This document shows, in pieces, positions 52,997 through 60,694 of a stretch of DNA of 64,000 nt. The notes under the pieces were generated by a model. It saw only the letters and a program-made list of their open reading frames with translations. It did not search any database and had not been told where the DNA came from. Source of the DNA: Paranoxybacillus sp035645275 (lineage in GTDB: Bacteria; Bacillota; Bacilli; Bacillales; Anoxybacillaceae). The stretch covers positions 62,001-126,000 of the forward strand of contig DASQMX010000005.1 of assembly GCA_035645275.1 (NCBI GenBank), written 5' to 3'. The position numbers were made by a program, and so were the translations under genes. Every line of letters starts with the position of its first letter. The first letter of the stretch is position 1.

Positions 52997-53650
52997 ATGA
53001 ACAATTTGGCGAATACTCATACATTTACAAAAATGGAGGAAGTGATCAACTGCATCACTCACGCGATTGGAGCATTGTTAAGCATAGCGGGACTCGTAAT
53101 TTTGGTTGTAATGGCATCGATTTATGGAAGTCAGTGGCATGTTGTGAGCTTTAGTTTGTTTGGCAGTACAATGCTTATGTTATATTTAGCATCTACCATC
53201 GTTCATGGTCTGCCAGAAGGAAGAGTAAAACGATTATTCCAGATTTTCGACCATTCCTCCATTTATTTTTTCATCGCTGGGACATATACTCCTTTTCTTT
53301 TTTTAGCGGTAAAAGGGGCAATAGGATGGACATTGTTTGGAGTCGTTTGGGGATTTGCTGTTGCAGGCACAGTTTTTAAATGTTTTTTTGTCAATCGATT
53401 TTTATACACTTCAACAACTTTATATGTCGTTATGGGATGGCTCATTGTTTTTGCATGGAAACCACTAGTAGCTAGTCTTCCTTCTAAAGGATTGATGTTC
53501 CTTGTATTAGGTGGAATATTATATACAGTCGGGGCTATATTTTATGTATGGCGAGGATTTAAATTTCACCATGCTATCTGGCATCTTTTTGTATTAGCAG
53601 GATCCACCGCTCATTTCTTCGCAGTTTTATTTTTACTTCCAGTTTTTTGA
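52997..53650 (+). CDS. Hemolysin III (TrhA/PAQR) family membrane protein
   Basis: A 217-aa protein with seven hydrophobic segments. The PAQR metal-site residues are visible: the Ser/His in YLASTIVHGLPEG, Asp-His-Ser in FDHSSIYFFIAGTYTPF, and the His pair in HHAIWHLFVLAGSTAHFF. In Bacillus, TrhA-type proteins affect membrane lipid homeostasis, and the hemolysin name is historical. The start is uncertain: ATG 52997 has GGGAAGG very close, while TTG 53006 would have better spacing. It is a single gene ended by a terminator at 53724. Confidence 0.88.
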   Translation: MNNLANTHTFTKMEEVINCITHAIGALLSIAGLVILVVMASIYGSQWHVVSFSLFGSTMLMLYLASTIVHGLPEGRVKRLFQIFDHSSIYFFIAGTYTPFLFLAVKGAIGWTLFGVVWGFAVAGTVFKCFFVNRFLYTSTTLYVVMGWLIVFAWKPLVASLPSKGLMFLVLGGILYTVGAIFYVWRGFKFHHAIWHLFVLAGSTAHFFAVLFLLPVF

Positions 53651-53723
53651 TCGATTTACATTTTTAGAAATCATCTTTAAAGGGCCTGACATGTCTAAAT
53701 TACAAATGTAGGAATGAATCAAA

Positions 53724-53757
53724 AAGTGAAGCTTCGGAACATTTCGAAGCTTCACTT
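53724..53757 (+). terminator. Terminator-like hairpin after the hemolysin III gene
   Basis: AAGTGAAGCTTCG and CGAAGCTTCACTT form a perfect 13-bp stem with an 8-nt loop. The flanking T-run is weak, but the stem is strong. Confidence 0.7.
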
Positions 53758-53803
53758 CATAGCTATCCATTTTTATTACTCACCGAGATCTTCCCCGTTT
53801 GTC

Positions 53804-54016
53804 TTAATCACATTTTGTACTTAACTGAATATTAAAACACCAACGAAACCGTTCATCAAGTTGTTTATAAAAATGTTTCCCTGACTTCTTAAATATTTCA
53901 TTCTTGAACATAGGGGCTATTATCAGTTTTATAATTTCATCTAATATATTCTGAACAGTCATTTCACTTTCTGACCAACGTCTTCGCTTATTGTATATTG
54001 TTTTCCCCATCACCAT
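53804..54016 (-). pseudogene. Truncated DUF4304-like gene
   Basis: The minus strand reads TVQNILDEIIKLIIAPMFKN then FKKSGKHFYKQLDERFRWCF and NIQLSTKCD before a stop. This matches the N-terminal third of DUF4304 proteins (usually about 130-180 aa), but it ends where the rest of the domain should begin. It abuts the last opuC gene. Confidence 0.5.
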
Positions 54017-54017
54017 C

Positions 54018-54653
54018 CTATACAAGTTCTCCTCTGGCTTTTAATAAAGAACACCTCTCCAGCCACATGAACAATTGATTCACTACGATCGCTAAGCTGG
54101 AAACACACACAGTACCCCAGACAATTTTGGGAGTGGAGTTTTGATACAATCCTTCAAACAGGAGCACACCTAGACCACCGGCATTCACCCATGCTCCCAC
54201 CGTTCCAATCCCGATCACCGAAATGGAGGCGATGCGAATTCCTCCAAGAATAACAGGTAGTGCGAGCGGCAGTTGGATTTTCCAGAATAGTTGAAGTGGA
54301 TTAAGTCCCATTCCCCTACCCGCCTCAAGCACAGCAGGATCAATCGATTGAAAACCGACCAGCACATTGCGGACCAGAATCAGTTGGCTGTAGGCCACCA
54401 AGGCGATAATCACCGGTTTTTCTCCAAGGCCGACCAGCGGTATCAGGAACGCAAACAAAGCGAGACTGGGAATGGCATAGATGGTTCCTAACACTGAAAA
54501 AACCGGTACAGACAACCATTTTATCCGCCAAAGAATCAGCCCAACCGGCAAGGAAAACAGCAAGGCGAGACCAACCGATGAAAAAGTGAGCACGACATGC
54601 TGCACAAACAATTCAAGAATTCGGTCATGATAATTGATCAGATATTCGAACAT
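54018..54653 (-). CDS. opuCD: Osmoprotectant ABC transporter permease (OpuCD-like)
   Basis: A 211-aa permease with a BPD-type transmembrane domain; PLQLFWKIQLPLALPVILGG is the coupling EAA loop, and GGLGVLLFEGLYQN follows. It pairs with the upstream permease in an OpuC-type importer for glycine betaine, carnitine or choline. ATG 54653 is chosen because GGAGG lies 5-6 nt upstream. It is the last gene of the four-gene operon. Confidence 0.82.
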   Translation of the reverse strand: MFEYLINYHDRILELFVQHVVLTFSSVGLALLFSLPVGLILWRIKWLSVPVFSVLGTIYAIPSLALFAFLIPLVGLGEKPVIIALVAYSQLILVRNVLVGFQSIDPAVLEAGRGMGLNPLQLFWKIQLPLALPVILGGIRIASISVIGIGTVGAWVNAGGLGVLLFEGLYQNSTPKIVWGTVCVSSLAIVVNQLFMWLERCSLLKARGELV

Positions 54654-54670
54654 TTGAACCTCCGTCCCGG

Positions 54671-55651
54671 CTAGGAAGCGAATATGCATTTTACCGCTTC
54701 GGCTTGAATCTTTAACTGCGCCAACGTAATCCGTCCAATCGGCATTTGCTGTTCATCTTCCACAATGACCGAATCATCTTCGCTTTGCAAGATGAGGGTG
54801 AGCACCGTTTTCAAGTTATCCTCTTTCAAAACGCGTTTTTCTTTTGGATGGATTTCCCCTTTCACCGGCAACATGACGGATTCAGCTTTCATCAGGTTGA
54901 GATGCTGGAGCACGTCTTCCGAATGAACAAGGCGACTGACAAATTCATTTGCCGGATTCAAAATAATATTTAAAGGTGTGTCATATTGTTGGATTTTTCC
55001 TTCGTTCATGACAATGACTTTGTCCCCTAGTTTGAACGCCTCTTCCACATCATGAGTAACGAACAAAATGGTTTTGTGCAGTTTCTTCTGGATTTGAATC
55101 ATTTCCTCTTGCAGGCTAGAGCGTGTAATGGCATCAATCGCACCAAACGGTTCATCCATCAGCATGATGGCTGGATCTCCCGCCATCGCCCTGGCCAATC
55201 CCACCCGTTGCTGTTGCCCGCCCGACAGCTGCCGAGGATATCGTTTGCAAAAATCGCGCGGCGGCAAGTGCACCAGTTCGAGAAGAAATTCAATTCTCTC
55301 TTTGATCTTTTTCTCGTTCCACCCCAAAATTTTCGGTACCGTTGCGATATTTTCCTCGACGGTCATATGCGGAAACAACCCGACCTGTTGAATCACATAC
55401 CCGATCTTTCTGCGCAGTTCAGTGACAGACACTTTACTAATATCTTGCCCCATGACAAATATCCGACCGGAGGAAGGTTCATAAAGACGGTTAATCATCT
55501 TGAGAAGCGTAGTCTTCCCGCAACCGGAAGCGCCCAAGATGGTGACAAAACTGCCTTCCTCGATGTGCAAGTTGGTTTCGTAGACGGCGGGACAAGAAGC
55601 TTTTGGAAATGTTTTCGTGACTCGATCAAACAAAATGGCGTAATGATCCAT
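54671..55651 (-). CDS. opuCA: Osmoprotectant ABC transporter ATP-binding protein (OpuCA-like)
   Basis: A 326-aa ATPase with Walker A GASGCGKTTLLKMI, signature LSGGQQQRVGLARAM and Walker B IMLMDEPFGAID. After about residue 235 a single CBS-like segment remains (LKTVLTLILQSEDDSVIVED); OpuCA proteins usually have two CBS motifs and about 380 aa, so the osmosensing module is short. AAAGGAGG precedes the ATG. It energises import at the membrane. Confidence 0.88.
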   Translation of the reverse strand: MDHYAILFDRVTKTFPKASCPAVYETNLHIEEGSFVTILGASGCGKTTLLKMINRLYEPSSGRIFVMGQDISKVSVTELRRKIGYVIQQVGLFPHMTVEENIATVPKILGWNEKKIKERIEFLLELVHLPPRDFCKRYPRQLSGGQQQRVGLARAMAGDPAIMLMDEPFGAIDAITRSSLQEEMIQIQKKLHKTILFVTHDVEEAFKLGDKVIVMNEGKIQQYDTPLNIILNPANEFVSRLVHSEDVLQHLNLMKAESVMLPVKGEIHPKEKRVLKEDNLKTVLTLILQSEDDSVIVEDEQQMPIGRITLAQLKIQAEAVKCIFAS

Positions 55652-55716
55652 TCTCTTCGTTTCCTCCTTTGATGGAAGTCTGACTTCTTATCCCGAAGCC
55701 CGATCTCACCAGCTCC

Positions 55717-56634
55717 TTACTTTAGAATCCCTTCTTTTTGTAGAAACTCTTTTGCAACTTCCGTATATTCACGTTTTTTAATGTCCACTTTGGCATTCAG
55801 CTGCTGCATCTTTTTACTATCAATTTTAGAAGATACCTCGTTTAACACCGCCTCAATTCCTGGGTCTTTCTGAAGGATATCCGCCCGTACCACTGGTGCG
55901 ACGAAGTAAGGAGGCCAGAATTTTTTGTCATCTTGCAACAATACAAGATCCGGATTGGTTAAATCTCCGTCTGTCGTAAATCCAACAGTGACATCCGCTT
56001 CATCATTCAACAAGACGCGGTACTTTACTCCGTAGTCGTACAGGTTGATACTTTTAAAGTTAAAACCGCCGTAAAATTTTTTCAGTCCTTTCAGTCCGTC
56101 TTCCCGCTCTTCAAACTCGGGCACCGCTGCCATTCGCAACTGGGGTGCCAAATTGGCAAGTTGGGAGATAGTGTATAAGTTGTACTTTTCCGCTACCTTC
56201 TTCGTTGTAACAAGCCCTTGTGAATCGTTCACTTGAGTCGGTTCCAGCCAGATCAGGTTAAACTTTTCTTTGTAGTTTTTGGAAACAATGTCGTATACTT
56301 CTTTTGCCTCTGATTTCGCCGGCAATTTTAAGATATTAATCAGCCCCGTCCCGATATATTCCGGATACATATCGATATCCCCGCTTTTCAAAGCCTCGTG
56401 GGCCACCAATGTGCCACCTAGGTTCAATTTTCTTTCCACTTTGTATCCTGCGATTTCCAGAGCGAGCGCGTACATTTCCCCCAAAATCAGCGACTCAGTA
56501 AAATTCTTCGAACCGATTCGCACTGTCTCTTTTGATCCAGTTTTCGAATCCGTGTTTTCGGAACTGCAAGCGCTCAAAATCATAGAGGCAATCAACAGAA
56601 AAACAGTGAGTTTGGCAAAAATAGTTTTGTACAT
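55717..56634 (-). CDS. opuCC: Osmoprotectant-binding lipoprotein (OpuCC-like)
   Basis: A 305-aa lipoprotein with signal and lipobox LSAC (residues 1-22). The mature domain is OpuAC-like: RIGSKNFTESLILGEMYALA, SGDIDMYPEYIGTGL and VGFTTDGDL hold the conserved ligand cage. It is outside the membrane and feeds betaine-like solutes to the permeases. It lies between the two permease/ATPase pairs of the operon. Confidence 0.88.
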   Translation of the reverse strand: MYKTIFAKLTVFLLIASMILSACSSENTDSKTGSKETVRIGSKNFTESLILGEMYALALEIAGYKVERKLNLGGTLVAHEALKSGDIDMYPEYIGTGLINILKLPAKSEAKEVYDIVSKNYKEKFNLIWLEPTQVNDSQGLVTTKKVAEKYNLYTISQLANLAPQLRMAAVPEFEEREDGLKGLKKFYGGFNFKSINLYDYGVKYRVLLNDEADVTVGFTTDGDLTNPDLVLLQDDKKFWPPYFVAPVVRADILQKDPGIEAVLNEVSSKIDSKKMQQLNAKVDIKKREYTEVAKEFLQKEGILK

Positions 56635-56651
56635 ATTGTAACCCCCTCGAT

Positions 56652-57296
56652 TTAATCTCGTTGATACATCGTAACTAAGCGTTCAACTCCGACAAAACAA
56701 ACTTCTGAAAGAATGGCTAAGGCGGCAACAGGCACGGCGCCTACCAGCAACAAGGAAAAGTTGTACATCGCTAGACCGTTTACAATAAAGGTGCCAAGCC
56801 CTCCTCCCCCGATAAATGCCGCCAATGTGGCACTGGCAATCACCTCAACAGCGGCGGTGCGAATACCAGCAATGATGATTGGCAACGCTAAAGGGAATTC
56901 AATTTTCGTTAAAACTTGCCATTTTTCCATTCCCATGCCGGAAGCGGCCTCCAGCACAGCAAGGTTGATGCTGCGAAACCCAAGAAACGTGTTGATTAAA
57001 ACAGGAGGACACGCCAGCACGGTGAGCGCCACCAATGCTGGGGTAAATCCTGTTCCTAAAAATGGCATCACCATCACGAGGATCGCCAAACTCGGGATCA
57101 CTCGCAAGGAATTGACAATGTTCATCACGAATGTTTGGAGCTTTGAATTTTTTGCACATAATATTCCTAAAGGAACACAAAGCAGTATACTAACAAGCAA
57201 AGCAAACGCACTTAATTTGATATGAACCATCATCGCGTTTAGAAAGCGATCTTCATTTTCCATTACATACTGAAATACCTGGTTAATCAGTTCCAT
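56652..57296 (-). CDS. opuCB: Osmoprotectant ABC transporter permease (OpuCB-like)
   Basis: A 214-aa membrane permease with the coupling loop MGMEKWQVLTKIEFPLALPI and C-terminal FIGGGGLGTFIVNGLAMYN. GGGGGTAACGG precedes the ATG. It is the first gene of the operon: the order here is opuCB, opuCC, opuCA, opuCD, unlike the A-B-C-D order of Bacillus subtilis opuC. The G+C content of these four genes appears higher than that of nearby sequence. Confidence 0.85.
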   Translation of the reverse strand: MELINQVFQYVMENEDRFLNAMMVHIKLSAFALLVSILLCVPLGILCAKNSKLQTFVMNIVNSLRVIPSLAILVMVMPFLGTGFTPALVALTVLACPPVLINTFLGFRSINLAVLEAASGMGMEKWQVLTKIEFPLALPIIIAGIRTAAVEVIASATLAAFIGGGGLGTFIVNGLAMYNFSLLLVGAVPVAALAILSEVCFVGVERLVTMYQRD

Positions 57297-57883
57297 CCGT
57301 TACCCCCATTGTGCCATTTTTAGGTATCTGTCCGGGTTCAAGGCGTATTCATCGATGGAAATCCCAAGGTGCCTGCTCTACTTCCGGGTATACCGTAGCG
57401 TCGTATACACTCGAGCTCAGCGGGATATGTATCTTGCTAAGCGATAAAACCGAAAGCTCCAATCTTGTCCGATCAACGTGTCCAAACCATCCGCTCTATT
57501 CCGGCGGTATACATTTATTTGCTAACCTAGCACTCTCGTTACCCGAAATGAAGCAATCCCTCTTGCCGCCAACTTTTATAACGGATAGTATTTCCTCGCG
57601 CTGTCCGAATCTGTCCCATAGCTACGTTTATCATCATTGGGTGTAAGAATAATTGATCCGCTCAAATAAATCATATAGAATAATCTGAAAAAATATATCT
57701 ATTACTTCCAATATTTTTTAGCCATGATTCTTTCTACTCTAACCGATTTTATACTGGCTACTTTATAGTCCGCTGTGCACCAAGCACTCTTCCCAAAGAA
57801 AAAAATCATTGAAGAAGCCAACCGTCTATCCCGTTAACATCGGAAAAGAAAAGCCTGCTCACCATGATCCGTTGTCATTTCTC
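57297..57883. other. Intergenic upstream of opuC, no gene recognised
   Basis: No convincing gene or operator was found; a 111-codon frame on the plus strand lacks a ribosome binding site and looks random. At 57740-57764 the sequence TAACCGATTTTATACTGGCTA recurs from 43398-43422. On the minus strand it reads ADYKVASIKSVRVERIMAKK and stops, suggesting a transposase tail. Confidence 0.35.
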
Positions 57884-57960
57884 AAAAAAACGTGAAAACC
57901 TCTTCAGCACAACCTGAAGAGGTTTTTGTGAAATGTGGCTCAATCGCTTTTCTCTTCTTC
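57884..57960 (-). repeat. Duplicated gene tail plus terminator (copy 2)
   Basis: Nearly identical to 19044-19104: AAAACCTCTTCAG and CTGAAGAGGTTTT with the same flanks to CTCAATC. On the minus strand it is the terminator of the fragment at 57940-58070. Confidence 0.55.
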
Positions 57961-58070
57961 CCGACGTATCGCTTCCGCCAACTCCCGCGAAAGAGAACTT
58001 TTATAGGTTTCCGCTGATACTTCTCCTTCGTCTTTTATGTCGACAACGCTACCGGTACCGTCAAGAATTT
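57940..58070 (-). pseudogene. C-terminal fragment of an unknown gene
   Basis: The minus strand reads ILDGTGSVVDIKDEGEVSAE then TYKSSLSRELAEAIRREEEK and SD-stop, a protein-like amphipathic tail directly followed by a perfect terminator. No start codon or ribosome binding site is found upstream, so only the end of a gene is left. A related tail with the same terminator lies at 19053-19145. The family is unknown. Confidence 0.4.
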
Positions 58071-58188
58071 TGTGTAATATAAGATAGATAGGGTATCTCT
58101 GAAATAAATTTAGAATAGAAGGGAAGACTGGTCGATTTTCATGTTTGATTCATATATTGAGAGTTTAAGTTGGATTTATATAGAAATA

Positions 58189-58236
58189 GAGCTGGATCAA
58201 TAGGAAACAACACCAAACTATTGACTCAGCTCCTTT
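58189..58236 (-). terminator. Terminator of the Glu-Ala repeat gene cluster
   Basis: GAGCTGGATCAATAG and CTATTGACTCAGCTC pair over 15 bp with one mismatch, and A/T-rich runs follow. It lies immediately after the stop of the 113-aa gene. Confidence 0.7.
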
Positions 58237-58243
58237 TATTGCT

Positions 58244-58585
58244 TTATTTTAAACTAATTTCTGCACTTGATGGACCTTTGTTTTTGGTGGAAACAGAAAT
58301 TCCAGAACCACCCTTTTCTTGAATTATTTCAAAAACTACCTTACTTTTTACATTTGTCACGTCAATACTGTACACCTTCTCGGATCCAGGTCCTAAAGTA
58401 TCTTCGTTCTTTGGCTTATCATTTAAAAAAATAGGTAAGGATTCTTTAGTAACTGAATCTTTATCGTAAGCATTCAGCTTGAACGTACGACTATTTTTAT
58501 TGTCACTATTCTTTACTTTTACAAGTAATTTTCGTTTACCATTTTTAACAGGAATGCTACAGCGTGAGATGTTCCTTTTAGCCAT
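58244..58585 (-). CDS. Hypothetical 113-aa protein, probably beta-rich
   Basis: ATG 58585 has AAGGAGGAG upstream, located inside the last codons of the Glu-Ala repeat gene, so translation is coupled. The product has alternating hydrophobic/polar strands (RKLLVKVKNSDNKNSRTFKL, VYSIDVTNVKSKVVFEIIQE) and no signal peptide, suggesting a beta-sandwich. It is unlike its repeat-rich neighbour. A role as structural partner of the repeat protein, for example on the spore surface, is only a guess. Confidence 0.6.
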   Translation of the reverse strand: MAKRNISRCSIPVKNGKRKLLVKVKNSDNKNSRTFKLNAYDKDSVTKESLPIFLNDKPKNEDTLGPGSEKVYSIDVTNVKSKVVFEIIQEKGGSGISVSTKNKGPSSAEISLK

Positions 58586-58589
58586 CTAA

Positions 58590-59993
58590 TTAATCTCCTC
58601 CTTCTTTTCTGAGGGAATTAATAGCATCAAGTATGGCTTGTCGATTGCTTTTTCCTTCTTGTAGCATCGAATTCATTATATTTGTTAAATTTGAAATAAT
58701 AGGGTCTATATTATCAGAATTTTGCTTTCCCCTTAATGCTTCAAGTAGTGCAAGTTGTGACATAGCTATAGCTATATAGGAAGCATTATTATCGCAATAA
58801 CCTATCATTACGTTATGGCCGGTTTTTGCAATAATTTTATTGTTGTCAAAACTATTATTTGCCTCTGCTTCTGCCTCTGCTTCCGCCTCGGCCTCTGCTT
58901 CTGCCTCCGCTTCTGCTTCCGCCTCGGCTTCTGCTTCCGCCTCGGCTTCTGCTTCCGCCTCGGCTTCTGCTTCCGCCTCCGCTTCTGCCTCTGCTTCTGC
59001 TTCCGCCTCGGCTTCTGCTTCCGCCTCTGCCTCTGCTTCTGCCTCCGCTTCTGCATCTGCCTCTGCTTCTGCCTCCGCTTCCGCCTCGGCCTCTGCTTCT
59101 GCCTCCGCTTCTGCCTCGGCCTCTGCTTCTGCCTCCGCTTCTGCCTCGGCCTCTGCTTCCGCCTCCGCTTCTGCTTCCGCCTCGGCCTCTGCCTCCGCTT
59201 CTGCCTCCGCTTCCGCTTCTGCCTCCGCTTCTGCCTCCGCTTCTGCCTCGGCCTCTGCTTCTGCCTTCGCTTCTGCTTCTGCCTCGGCCTCTGCTTCCGC
59301 CTCCGCTTCTGCTTCCGCCTCTGCTTCTGCTTCTGCCTCTGCTTCTGCTTCTGCCTCGGCTTCTGCTTCTGCCTCCGCCTCCGCTTCCGCCTCGGCTTCT
59401 GCTTCCGCCTCGGCTTCTGCTTCCGCTTCCGCCTCGGCCTCTGCTTCTGCCTCTGCTTCTGCCTCTGCTTCTGCCTCTGCTTCTGCCTCCGCTTCCGCTT
59501 CTGCCTCTGCTTCTGCCTCCGCTTCCGCTTCTGCCTCCGCTTCTGCCTCGGCCTCGGCTTCTGCCTCTGCTTTTGCCTTCGCTTCTGCTTCTGCCTCCGC
59601 TTCTGCCTCGGCTTCTGCTTCCGCCTCCGCTTCTGCTTCCGCCTCCGCTTCTGCCTCTGCCATCGCTTCTGCTTCTGCTTCTGCATCTGCCTCGGCTTCT
59701 GCCTCTGCCTCTGCTTTTGCCTTCGCTTCTGCCTCCGCTTCCGCTTCTACCTCTGCTTCCGCGTCTGCCTCCGTTTCTACCTCTGCTTCCGCTTTTGCCT
59801 TTGCCTCCGCTTCCGCTTCTACCTCTGCTTTCAATTCTGCTTCTACTTCCGCTAATTTCTTAAGGTATTTTTTCTTTTTTCTTTTATAATATTCTTCTGG
59901 AATGTCACTATCATTCTCAAGAGACTTTAATTTAGCGAGCAGTTTTTCTCTTATTGCTTTCAATTTTCTTTTTTTCTTTTTGTCATAACTCAA
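58590..59993 (-). CDS. Glu-Ala dipeptide repeat protein, 467 aa
   Basis: TTG 59993 lies 8 nt after AAAGGAGG. The N-terminal 50 residues are basic and coiled-coil-like (KKKRKLKAIREKLLAKLKSL and KKKKYLKKLAEVEAEL). About 330 residues of almost perfect alternating Glu-Ala follow, broken only by a few Lys, Asp, Val, Met and Thr. The last 85 residues are a normal globular-type sequence (NVMIGYCDNNASYIAIAMSQ, NLTNIMNSMLQEGKSNRQAI). The repeat should be a long, highly acidic single helix or extended rod. The N-terminal part resembles the small proteins encoded at 60031 and 60466. A real gene is favoured by the ribosome binding site and non-repeat ends. Function unknown. Confidence 0.7.
   Translation of the reverse strand: MSYDKKKKRKLKAIREKLLAKLKSLENDSDIPEEYYKRKKKKYLKKLAEVEAELKAEVEAEAEAKAKAEAEVETEADAEAEVEAEAEAEAKAKAEAEAEAEADAEAEAEAMAEAEAEAEAEAEAEAEAEAEAEAEAEAKAKAEAEAEAEAEAEAEAEAEAEAEAEAEAEAEAEAEAEAEAEAEAEAEAEAEAEAEAEAEAEAEAEAEAEAEAEAEAEAEAEAEAEAEAEAEAEAEAEAEAEAKAEAEAEAEAEAEAEAEAEAEAEAEAEAEAEAEAEAEAEAEAEAEAEAEAEAEAEAEAEAEAEAEAEAEADAEAEAEAEAEAEAEAEAEAEAEAEAEAEAEAEAEAEAEAEAEAEAEAEAEAEAEAEAEAEAEAEANNSFDNNKIIAKTGHNVMIGYCDNNASYIAIAMSQLALLEALRGKQNSDNIDPIISNLTNIMNSMLQEGKSNRQAILDAINSLRKEGGD
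58858..59850. repeat. Hexanucleotide-type low-complexity array encoding Glu-Ala
   Basis: About 1 kb of 6-bp steps (GCNTCN on the plus strand) organised in larger 12- and 18-bp units, for example an 18-bp unit repeated three times at 58926-58980. Unit changes always keep the frame of the minus-strand gene. Such arrays expand and contract easily, so length probably differs among strains. All frames through it are open, which explains the long overlapping open frames. Confidence 0.9.
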
Positions 59994-60030
59994 ATTCTTC
60001 TCCTCCTTTTGTTTTACTAATAGGTTCCCA

Positions 60031-60207
60031 TTATCCTTCTGTCTTTGTATTTACTTCTGCTTCCGCTATTTGACTTTCTAACTTTTCCACTTTGGAAAGC
60101 AGCTTTTCCCTTGCTTTTTCATTCTCTTCTGTATTCTCTAGCTGCTTTAATTCCTCAAGTAATCTTTCCTTTTTAGCTTTTTTTCTGTTTAATCTTCTTT
60201 CGCGCAA
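60031..60207 (-). CDS. Small basic coiled-coil protein, 58 aa (copy A)
   Basis: TTG 60207 follows AGGAGGGAGCAAA. The product is highly charged and helical: MRERRLNRKKAKKERLLEEL, then KQLENTEENEKAREKLLSKV and an IAEAEV tail. Its layout matches the N-terminal 60 residues of the Glu-Ala repeat protein next door (basic start, heptads, then AEVEAE), so both probably descend from one gene. It precedes the repeat gene by 37 nt in the same direction and is likely co-transcribed. Confidence 0.65.
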   Translation of the reverse strand: MRERRLNRKKAKKERLLEELKQLENTEENEKAREKLLSKVEKLESQIAEAEVNTKTEG

Positions 60208-60249
60208 TTTGCTCCCTCCTTTTCTTAAGGTACTAGCATTATAGTAAGA

Positions 60250-60430
60250 TTCGTTCTTTTTGTTGTGTGACTTTTCATCAGTGTTAAAGCGGAAACTTTA
60301 TACCCATGTTGCGACAGAGAGTACAAGTGTATACTGGAAACCTATTGTTACTTTGCTAGAGGATGAAGATATTGAGTTTTTAGTGGTGAATGCCCAACAT
60401 ATAAAACCAGTACCAGGACGTAAAACCGAT
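60250..60430 (+). mobile_element. IS110-family transposase, 5' fragment (copy A)
   Basis: The plus strand reads ESTSVYWKPIVTLLEDEDIE then FLVVNAQHIKPVPGRKTD, the conserved N-terminal DEDD/RuvC-like region of IS110 transposases. It stops at the junction of the tandem duplication. Confidence 0.75.
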
Positions 60431-60465
60431 ATATTTTTCCCTTTTGTTTTACTAATAGGTTCCCA

Positions 60466-60642
60466 TTATCCTTCTGTCTTTGCATTTACTTCTGCTTCCG
60501 CTATTTGACTTTCTAACTTTTCCACTTTGGAAAGCAGCTTTTCCTTTGCTTTTTCATTTTCTTCTGTATTCTCTAGCTGCTTTAATTCCTCAAGCAATCT
60601 TTCCTTTTTAGCTTTTTTTCTGTTTAATCTTCTTTCGCGCAA
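60466..60642 (-). CDS. Small basic coiled-coil protein, 58 aa (copy B)
   Basis: Same length and TTG start (60642) with the same AGGAGGG site as copy A. Only two residues differ (Arg to Lys near 40, Thr to Ala near 54). Both copies keep an open frame, which suggests the duplication is recent or both are used. It is the first gene of the cluster in transcription order. Confidence 0.62.
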   Translation of the reverse strand: MRERRLNRKKAKKERLLEELKQLENTEENEKAKEKLLSKVEKLESQIAEAEVNAKTEG

Positions 60643-60694
60643 TTTGCTCCCTCCTTTTCTTAAGGTATTAGCATTATAGTAAGATTCGTTCTTT

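Noticed and set aside
57311..57646. Plus-strand 111-codon frame upstream of opuC
   Set aside because: No ribosome binding site, random-like composition and no family resemblance.
58926..58980. Possible CRISPR-like array
   Set aside because: Three perfect 18-bp units have no unique spacers between them and belong to the Glu-Ala coding tract.
58840..59889. 349-codon plus-strand frame coding Ser-Ala repeats, and other long overlapping frames
   Set aside because: It is the mirror of the Glu-Ala array: repeats of 6 bp leave all frames open. It lacks a ribosome binding site, while the minus-strand gene has one and non-repetitive ends.
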